64,000 nt of DNA. Origin: Loigolactobacillus iwatensis. GTDB lineage: Bacteria; Bacillota; Bacilli; Lactobacillales; Lactobacillaceae. Numbering within the stretch: position 1 is the stretch's first letter; the number at the start of each line of letters is the position of its first letter. Where the stretch lies: NCBI RefSeq assembly GCF_003950295.1, contig NZ_RHNP01000003.1, positions 45,376 to 109,375 of the forward strand. Reading direction: 5' to 3'. Positions 58,060 to 64,000 of this stretch are shown here, piece after piece. Below the pieces are notes generated by a model. It ran no database searches. It was not told the DNA's origin and saw only the letters and a program-made list of their open reading frames with translations. The translations under genes were made by a program, and so were the position numbers.

Positions 58060-59694
58060 TTGATTACTGTTAGTAATATGAGTTTAAGTTTTTCCGACCG
58101 TAAGCTGTATGATGACGTCAATTTGAAATTTACGCCAGGTAATTGTTACGGCATTATTGGGGCCAATGGTGCTGGCAAATCGACTTTTTTGAAGATATTG
58201 GAAGGTAAAATCAAGCCGACTACGGGAACGGTATCGATTTCACCAAATGAACGGATGGCAAGTCTGAACCAGGATCACTATGCTTTTGAAGATGAAACGG
58301 TGCTAAATACGGTTATCCAGGGGCATAAGCGGTTATACGAAATCATGCAGGAAAAGGATGCCTTGTACGCTAAGGCTGATTTTAGTGACGCCGATGGGAT
58401 GAAGGCTGCCGAACTAGAGGGCGAGTTTGCTGAATTAGACGGTTGGAGCGCCGAAACTGAAGCTGATCAATTACTGCAGCAATTAGGCATTGATGAAAAA
58501 ATGCAGCAGTTAAAAATGAGTGAACTAACTGAAAACGATAAAGTTAAGGTTTTGCTGGGGCAAGCCTTATTTGGCAAACCTGATATTTTGTTATTGGACG
58601 AACCAACAAATGGGTTGGACACACAGACAATTCAATGGTTGGAAAACTTCTTGGGCGATTTTCCCAATACAGTCATCGTTGTCTCACATGATCGCCATTT
58701 TCTGAACACGGTTTGTACGCAAATGTGTGATGTTGATTTCGGTAAAATCCAACTATTCGTTGGTAATTACGATTTCTGGTTGGAATCTAGTCAATTAGCT
58801 GCAAAGTTGAAATCCGATGCTAATGCCAAAAAAGAAGATCAAATCAAGGAATTACAGGCATTCGTGGCTCGGTTTAGTGCCAACGCCTCAAAATCGAAAC
58901 AGGCAACGTCACGGAAAAAGCAATTAGAGAAAATTACCTTAGATGATATTAAGCCATCAAGTCGCCGCTACCCATACATTAAATTTGAAAGCGAACGACC
59001 TCTGGGCAATGACTTATTACGTGTGGAAAACATCTCTAAAACCGTCGATGGCGTTAAGATTTTGGATAATATCACCTTCACCATTAAGCCAGGGGAAAAG
59101 GCGGCCTTGATCAGCCGGAGTGATTTGGCAACGACAACTTTAATGCAAATTTTGGCTGGTAAATTGCAGCCAGATCACGGCACGGTTACTTGGGGAATTA
59201 CGACGCAACGTAGCTATTTGGCTAAGGATATTAACGCTGAATTTGATAATAGTGAACTTTCCATTTTGGACTGGTTACGCCAGTTTGCATCCAAGGAACA
59301 AAGCGATAATACTTTTTTACGTGGTTTCTTAGGCCAAATGCTATTTTCAAATGATGATGTGTTGAAAAAATTAAATGTACTATCTGGTGGCGAGAAAGTT
59401 CGCTGCATGTTAGCGAAGTTGATGCTAACCAAGGCCAACGTGCTCTTATTAGATGATCCAACTAATCATTTGGATCTTGAATCAATTACGGCATTAAATA
59501 ATGCTTTAGTTGATTATAAGGATTCCATTATTTTAACTTCCCACGATTACGAATTTATCCAAACCATCGCTGACCATATTGTTGAAGTAACGCCAAATGG
59601 TGCGATTGATCGTGCCGAAACGACTTATACGGAGTTCTTAGATCACCAAGACGTTCAAAAAAAGGTTGCGGCACTTTACGCCGAAGCCAAATGA
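58060..59694 (+). CDS. ABC-F ATPase (YkpA/YbiT-like) with one degenerate nucleotide site
   Basis: A 544-residue soluble twin-ATPase without membrane parts. Domain 1: Walker A GANGAGKST (34-42), Walker B LLLDEPTNGLD (Glu181), but signature SELTENDKVK in place of LSGGQ. Then the ABC-F linker (about 245-315). Domain 2: no Walker A lysine (SRSDLATTT, 352-360), good signature LSGGEKVR (441 on), Walker B LLLDDPTNHLD with Asp466 in place of Glu. So the site built from Walker A1 and signature 2 is intact, while the other is lost. ABC-F proteins act at the ribosome. TTG start with AAGGAGG. Confidence 0.88.
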   Translation: MITVSNMSLSFSDRKLYDDVNLKFTPGNCYGIIGANGAGKSTFLKILEGKIKPTTGTVSISPNERMASLNQDHYAFEDETVLNTVIQGHKRLYEIMQEKDALYAKADFSDADGMKAAELEGEFAELDGWSAETEADQLLQQLGIDEKMQQLKMSELTENDKVKVLLGQALFGKPDILLLDEPTNGLDTQTIQWLENFLGDFPNTVIVVSHDRHFLNTVCTQMCDVDFGKIQLFVGNYDFWLESSQLAAKLKSDANAKKEDQIKELQAFVARFSANASKSKQATSRKKQLEKITLDDIKPSSRRYPYIKFESERPLGNDLLRVENISKTVDGVKILDNITFTIKPGEKAALISRSDLATTTLMQILAGKLQPDHGTVTWGITTQRSYLAKDINAEFDNSELSILDWLRQFASKEQSDNTFLRGFLGQMLFSNDDVLKKLNVLSGGEKVRCMLAKLMLTKANVLLLDDPTNHLDLESITALNNALVDYKDSIILTSHDYEFIQTIADHIVEVTPNGAIDRAETTYTEFLDHQDVQKKVAALYAEAK

Positions 59695-59765
59695 TTGAGC
59701 TAGCGTATGATAAATGGTAAAGTGCTTCTGGAACTTGATTTTATTAGTTGAAGGGAAGTTTTAGT

Positions 59766-61160
59766 ATGGCCGTTTTTCGTGCGTACAGTGATGAACAAAA
59801 AATTGAATATTTAAAACAAGCAGCGCCTAACGCTGATGTTTATACAGATGATGCAACCTTAGCGAAACATTTAAATGCAGCGCAGGGGATGCAAGTTGCA
59901 ACTGGTAAATTATTTGCTTATGTAGCGGTCAGTGATGTCGCGGATATTCAGGGCGTTTTACAAGCTGCCCGGAAATTCCACATTGCGGTTGTTCCACAAA
60001 CAACGGCAACGAGTACCGTTTCCGGCTCTGATGGCATTGATGGTGCAATTATCTTGTCGACTGCCAAAATGGCCAAGATTTTAGAGGTCAACCGTGAAGA
60101 CCAAGTTGCCATTGTTCAACCTGGTGTTATTAATAAGGATTTGGACACTGCTGCTAGAAAAATTGGTATGTTTTACGCACCAGATCCAGGTTCTAAACCA
60201 ATTTCCGCAGTTGGCGGCAACGTTGCGACTAACGCAGGTGGGATGAGTACTGTGAAATACGGTGCAACCAAGGATTCAGTCTTAGGGATGAAGGTCGTCT
60301 TGGCGGATGGCCGCGAGATCTCACTTGGCCACCGCACTTTAAAGCAGGCCTTTGGTTACAATTTAACCCAATTATTTGTTGGGTCAGAAGGAACTTTAGG
60401 CATCATTACTGAAATTACCGTTAAGTTGTTCCCAATTCCTTTGGGCACATCCGTTACCGGGGTTGCTTTTTTCAAGGATATGACCGAGTTATCTAAAGCA
60501 GTTACTGAAATTCGCGCCTCTGGTGTTTACCCAGCAATGCTTGAAGCTTTGGACGCGCACACGGTTGAAGCAATTGATAAGTATGAGGGAACCCACTATT
60601 CTGACAATAGTGGCGCCATGCTGATTTTACGCCTTGATACTGGTGGCGATGCGGCCTTGAAGGCTACTGAAAAAATTCTGGATCAGTTTAACGCCCAGAA
60701 CTTGCAGGTTACTTCTGATCCAAAGAAAGCAGCTGCAATCGAAAAATTGCGCCAAGATATGTTACCAGCGGTTTTTGCCAATGGTAACCACGTGATGGAG
60801 GATATGGCAGTTCCCATGTCTAAGCTAGCGCCAATGATGGATTACATCAGTGAAGTTGGCAAAAAATTAGACGTTGATATTTACACGGCTGGTCACGCCG
60901 GCGATGGCAATATTCATCCAAGTTTAATTTGGCCAAAAGAAGAAAAGGAAGTCCCTGAAAAAGTTATTCAGGCCTTACAACTAATGTTCCACGAAACTTT
61001 ACGCCTAGGCGGCACAATTTCCGGTGAACACGCAGTTGGCATGCTGAAAAATCAGTGGGTAAATGAAGAATTAGGTGACGATGTTGATATGCTTCAACAC
61101 CAGATCAAAGATTTATTTGACCCAATGAATTTGTTGAATCCAAAACGGAAGATTGACTAG
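59766..61160 (+). CDS. GlcD-type FAD-linked oxidase (D-lactate/glycolate dehydrogenase-like)
   Basis: A 464-residue enzyme with an N-terminal FAD_binding_4 domain (VVPQTTATSTVSGSDG, PDPGSKPISAVGGNVATNAGGMSTVKYG, GSEGTLGIITEI) and a C-terminal FAD-oxidase domain (AGHAGDGNIHPSLI, SGEHAVGMLKNQW). It oxidises a 2-hydroxy acid, probably D-lactate or glycolate. ATG 59766 follows AAGGGAAG. It lies 71 nt after the ABC-F gene. Its terminator is split by an RA insertion. Confidence 0.87.
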   Translation: MAVFRAYSDEQKIEYLKQAAPNADVYTDDATLAKHLNAAQGMQVATGKLFAYVAVSDVADIQGVLQAARKFHIAVVPQTTATSTVSGSDGIDGAIILSTAKMAKILEVNREDQVAIVQPGVINKDLDTAARKIGMFYAPDPGSKPISAVGGNVATNAGGMSTVKYGATKDSVLGMKVVLADGREISLGHRTLKQAFGYNLTQLFVGSEGTLGIITEITVKLFPIPLGTSVTGVAFFKDMTELSKAVTEIRASGVYPAMLEALDAHTVEAIDKYEGTHYSDNSGAMLILRLDTGGDAALKATEKILDQFNAQNLQVTSDPKKAAAIEKLRQDMLPAVFANGNHVMEDMAVPMSKLAPMMDYISEVGKKLDVDIYTAGHAGDGNIHPSLIWPKEEKEVPEKVIQALQLMFHETLRLGGTISGEHAVGMLKNQWVNEELGDDVDMLQHQIKDLFDPMNLLNPKRKID

Positions 61161-61220
61161 CAAGAGGTACTTAAGAATGATAGCTAGTGTTTGGTACGTT
61201 TAAACTTAATTAATCTTTTT

Positions 61221-61440
61221 ATACGCTAATAACTAGGAGAAGCTAATCAATTTGTCATCGCTTAGTAGGTCAAGGAGTGCTTTCCTGATTAGTTTGATGG
61301 AAACGTGTTTGAAAAAGCAGATTATTACGTATAGCTACGACGGTCGAACGATCCGCTGCGCGTCTCTTTTCGCCCGCCTAGGCTATACTCCATAATCTAA
61401 CCGCTTTTTCAAACACTCTCCTAGTTATTAGCGTATTTTT
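61221..61440 (+). terminator. Terminator hairpin with an RA element inside its loop
   Basis: ATACGCTAATAACTAGGAGA (61221-61240) and its exact 20-base complement (61417-61436), followed by TTTTT, form a stem. The 176-nt loop contains a full reverse RA copy (61299-61420). Confidence 0.75.
61299..61420 (-). repeat. RA repeat with GC-rich cassette, inside the terminator loop
   Basis: AAACGTGTTTGAAAAAGC to CGCTTTTTCAAACACTC, with GATCCGCTGCGCGTCTC inside. Confidence 0.88.
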
Positions 61441-61562
61441 GTGCGCCTAAAACAATTTTCGCAAGCAAATTGATGTATAAATATTAGGCCGCTTCTGCTA
61501 AAATAGAGCTATTTAATTGAAAACGTTTCTCAATTATGAATATGAGCCAAAGGTGGATTAGC

Positions 61563-62342
61563 ATGGCAAAATTAGTTGGAAAAGATCTGGTTATTGGTTA
61601 CCGCCAGCAGGTTATTATTAAGCAGTTGAACGTTGTTTTTCCTGAACATGAGATCATTGGCCTAATTGGACCTAATGGCAGCGGCAAGTCGACCCTTTTA
61701 AATGTGCTATCTGGATTTCGGCAACCTAAAGCTGGCGTTGTGGAGCTTGATGGTCAAAAGCTTAGTGATCTAGCGCCAAAACAACGCGCGCAAAAAATTG
61801 CTAGTTTACCGCAAAATCCTAGCGCACCAATGGATACTTTAGTGCGTGACCTAGTCAGTTATGGTCGTTACGCGTACCAAAAGCCACTTCAAGGATTGCA
61901 GGAAACTGATCAAGTAGCAATAAACACAGCGCTAGAACAGGCTGGAATGGTTGGCCTGGAACAGCGAACAATTAAGAATTTATCAGGGGGTCAACGGCAG
62001 CGCGCCTTTATTGCCATGGTTTTGGCGCAAAATAGTGATATTTTATTGCTTGATGAACCGACTAGCTCACTGGATTTAATGCACCAGTTAGAAATTTTGA
62101 AATTATTACGTCAATTAAATCAGAAATTACACAAGACAATTATTTTAGTTATTCATGACCTTAATCAGGCCGCGCGTTTTTGCGATACGTTACTGTGTTT
62201 ACGTGCTGGCAAGGTTCGCTATCAGGGTGCGCCGAGTAAAGTCTTTACTGAACAAATGTTGGCCGAAGTTTTTCAAATTAACGCCAAAATGGGTATTGAT
62301 CCGTTAACTAACCAGCCCATGATTTTGAGTTATGATATCTAA
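61563..62342 (+). CDS. ABC transporter ATP-binding protein, FecE/FhuC type (orphan)
   Basis: A 259-residue ATPase: Walker A GPNGSGKST, Q-loop SLPQNPSAP, signature LSGGQRQRA, Walker B ILLLDEPTSSLD and His-switch VIHDLNQAARF. The sequence is of the iron-siderophore/cobalamin importer type. No permease or binding protein gene is present on either side, so its partners lie elsewhere. Start ATG 61563, 7 nt after AAAGGTGG. Confidence 0.85.
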   Translation: MAKLVGKDLVIGYRQQVIIKQLNVVFPEHEIIGLIGPNGSGKSTLLNVLSGFRQPKAGVVELDGQKLSDLAPKQRAQKIASLPQNPSAPMDTLVRDLVSYGRYAYQKPLQGLQETDQVAINTALEQAGMVGLEQRTIKNLSGGQRQRAFIAMVLAQNSDILLLDEPTSSLDLMHQLEILKLLRQLNQKLHKTIILVIHDLNQAARFCDTLLCLRAGKVRYQGAPSKVFTEQMLAEVFQINAKMGIDPLTNQPMILSYDI

Positions 62343-62414
62343 TTGCCTGCTTGTAAATTAAAGGTTATTCCGCTAATCTTAAGAAGATTGGATTACGTTT
62401 ATAGGAGGATGACT

Positions 62415-63227
62415 ATGGCTATTGAGTTAATAGCAATTGATATTGATGGGACCTTATTAAATGAGAGAAATGAGCTGGCACCGGCTACGACACAAGCGAT
62501 AAAGGCTGCAACGGAAAAAGGAATCAAGGTTGTTTTATGTACCGGCCGACCAATGACTGGGGTTACTGCTTACCTTGATACATTAGGCATAAATGCCGCC
62601 ACTGATCAGTACGTGGTGACGTTTAATGGTGCCTTGGCCCAGACAACTAGCGGAAAAATTATAAGCGCAAACGCGTTAAGCTACGACGATTACCTTGATC
62701 TAGAGGCGCTGGCCCAGAAGCTTTCGATTCATTTTCACGTTGAAACTAGTGATCGAATGTACACCGCCAATCGCGATATGAGTGAATACACTGTTCACGA
62801 GGCTAAATTAGTTTCACTGCCACTTTCATACCGAACAACTGGGGAAATGCGTGGTATTACAATTTCGAAGGGAATGTATATCGATCAACCTAAAGTGCTT
62901 GATGCAGCAATTGCGCACCAGGATGTTTGGCGTCCTTTTGAAGAACAATTTACCTTTGTTAAAAGCGCTCCGTTTTACCTTGAGGCCACTAAAAAGGGGA
63001 CGAATAAGGGGAGTGCGTTGTCGATGTTGGCCCAAACGCTTAACTTAACGGCGGATAACGTGATGGCGATTGGTGATCAGCAAAATGATCTGAGCATGAT
63101 TGAATATGCCGGTCTTGGGGTAGCTATGGGAAACGCTATTCCTAGCGTTAAGCAGGCAGCGCAAGCAGTTACTTTAGATAACGTGCACGATGGCGTTGCG
63201 GCGACAATTAATCAAATGCTAAATTAG
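62415..63227 (+). CDS. Cof-type HAD-superfamily phosphatase (YidA-like)
   Basis: A 270-residue HAD-IIB hydrolase: motif I DIDGTLLNERN, motif II LCTGRPM, Lys motif (GTNKGSAL), motif III/IV GDQQNDLSMIEYAG, with an intervening cap domain. Members dephosphorylate sugar phosphates and similar metabolites. Start ATG 62415 after TAGGAGG; the upstream extension is not supported. It may share a transcript with the preceding ATPase gene (72-nt gap). Confidence 0.87.
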   Translation: MAIELIAIDIDGTLLNERNELAPATTQAIKAATEKGIKVVLCTGRPMTGVTAYLDTLGINAATDQYVVTFNGALAQTTSGKIISANALSYDDYLDLEALAQKLSIHFHVETSDRMYTANRDMSEYTVHEAKLVSLPLSYRTTGEMRGITISKGMYIDQPKVLDAAIAHQDVWRPFEEQFTFVKSAPFYLEATKKGTNKGSALSMLAQTLNLTADNVMAIGDQQNDLSMIEYAGLGVAMGNAIPSVKQAAQAVTLDNVHDGVAATINQMLN

Positions 63228-63461
63228 AGCGCTGGGTTCACGATGAATTCTACTAGCTGAATTCCAGTTTAGCCTGTTTTTTACAGGTTGCTTTTGACCG
63301 TCAAATTACTGGACATTTTAGTGGTTTGCGTTATTCTTTAAGCTAGAAAGTTAAGCTATAGCAATGGACAAAATTGAGCATTTGACCAAAATTTTGTTTC
63401 ATAGTGCCTGAAGATAGATTAATAAGAGGTTACAATTATCGCAACCCGAGGAGGTTCTTCC

Positions 63462-63794
63462 ATGGAAGCTTTACCAAAAGTTACGCGAGCAGAATTATTA
63501 GAACAAATTAAGTCTGGTAAGTACATGTTATTCTTTTCCGCGGATTGGTGCCCAGATTGCCGCTTTATTAAGCCAGCAATGCCAGAAATCGAAGCTGAAT
63601 ATTCGGACTTCACCTTTTTGGCTGTCGATCGTGATGAAAACATTGATTTGGCGGCTGAACTAAATATTTTTGGTATCCCAAGTTTTATCGCTTACCAGGA
63701 TGGCAAGGAACTCGGCCGCTTTGTTAACAAGGACCGCAAGACGAAAGTTGAAGTTGAAAAGTTTATTAACGAATTACCGGTAACCACGAAATAA
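63462..63794 (+). CDS. Thioredoxin-like protein
   Basis: A 110-residue thioredoxin-fold protein with active site WCPDC (Cys30, Cys33) and the cis-Pro region FGIPSFIAY. The CPDC centre differs from the CGPC of main thioredoxins and is common in lactobacillar thioredoxin-like proteins. Cytosolic disulfide reductase or oxidase is likely. GAGGAGG site 8 nt before the ATG. Confidence 0.86.
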   Translation: MEALPKVTRAELLEQIKSGKYMLFFSADWCPDCRFIKPAMPEIEAEYSDFTFLAVDRDENIDLAAELNIFGIPSFIAYQDGKELGRFVNKDRKTKVEVEKFINELPVTTK

Positions 63795-63900
63795 TATTTA
63801 TTATGTGTCAAAAAAGCTAAAGATGGTTATACTGAAGTCAGAGGGTTTGGTAATCAACAATGTTGCTAACTCTGGTTCACTATAAAAGAGGCGAGACAGC

Positions 63901-63957
63901 ATGGCAGAAAAACTCAGTAAAGCACAAAAACTGACTAACATTAGTGGTGAATCATAA
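63901..63957 (+). CDS. Possible 18-residue peptide ending in a terminator
   Basis: ATG to TAA, basic start (MAEKLSKAQKL). Its last codons lie in the left arm of the following terminator. A GAGGCGAG stretch could be the ribosome site. It may be a tiny gene or an accident in a short RNA. Confidence 0.25.
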   Translation: MAEKLSKAQKLTNISGES

Positions 63958-63986
63958 TTCGACGGAATTATGATTCACCACTTTTA
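63943..63986 (+). terminator. Rho-independent terminator at the window end
   Basis: AGTGGTGAATCATAATTC pairs with GAATTATGATTCACCACT, followed by TTTT. Confidence 0.85.
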
Positions 63987-64000
63987 TATTCTGTTAAAGT

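Overview
The window comes from a low-GC Firmicute of the Lactobacillaceae. The basis is a fermentative gene set (several PTS systems, LacC/LacD-type tagatose enzymes, acetate kinase, NiaR/NiaP niacin uptake), DUF4811, DUF2922 and DUF1659 proteins, strong AAGGAG ribosome binding sites with frequent TTG starts, and CcpA-type cre sites. The dense hairpin repeats suggest something near Loigolactobacillus, but that genus call is a guess. I saw no rRNA, tRNA or CRISPR array.

Layout. 1-7 kb: end of a phosphotriesterase-like gene, then a divergent RpiR regulator facing a fructose-type PTS, a GH38 alpha-mannosidase and a Gfo/Idh dehydrogenase (a mannosyl-sugar uptake and cleavage unit). 7-15 kb: an accessory island with a degraded cupin gene, a DUF1659/DUF2922 pair, a Phd-like protein with an unknown partner, a DnaB-type helicase with a replisome-organiser-like protein, a repeat-rich AT-rich stretch that could be an origin, and a ComK-like protein opposite a SigH/ComX-like sigma factor. 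15-16 kb: a HicAB toxin-antitoxin pair. 16-20 kb: a four-gene operon (acyl-CoA-dehydrogenase-like flavoprotein, cytosolic PhnD-like binding protein, MetE-like methyltransferase, OsmC-like protein) of unknown, perhaps organosulfur, function. 20-29 kb: a galactitol-type PTS with a DeoR regulator, an SDR dehydrogenase, LacD and LacC, feeding the tagatose-6-phosphate pathway, with an epimerase and a HAD phosphatase on the other strand.

29-44 kb: scattered small units (secreted coiled-coil protein, WYL regulator with GyrI-like protein, secreted DUF4352-like protein, aldo/keto reductase, MarR regulator, niaR-niaP, DUF4811 with a DHA2 drug exporter, TetR), two paralogous structured RNA leaders, and many repeats. 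44-52 kb: a 5-oxoproline cluster (pxpB, pxpC, biotin carrier, biotin carboxylase, DUF1445 D-glutamate-cyclase-family protein, pxpA, NRAMP-like transporter). PxpB and PxpC resemble the carboxyltransferase part of urea carboxylase, so the carboxylase genes may complete a biotin-dependent enzyme. 52-64 kb: NAD formate dehydrogenase, an FMN-binding protein, a class III aminotransferase, acetate kinase, an ABC-F ATPase, a GlcD-type FAD oxidase, an orphan ABC ATPase, a Cof-type phosphatase and a thioredoxin-like protein.

The strongest unexplained signal is a family of long-hairpin repeats (called RA here; about 30 full, partial or degenerate copies; ends GTGTTTGAAAAAGC and GCTTTTTCAAACAC) and a second family (RB; GGGACAAAAG). 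RA copies begin exactly at the stop codons of many genes, supply the stop codon of two, sit in nearly every junction of the 5-oxoproline operon, have one copy inside a terminator loop and one flanked by a 17-bp duplication, and carry interchangeable self-complementary inserts. No transposase is visible nearby.
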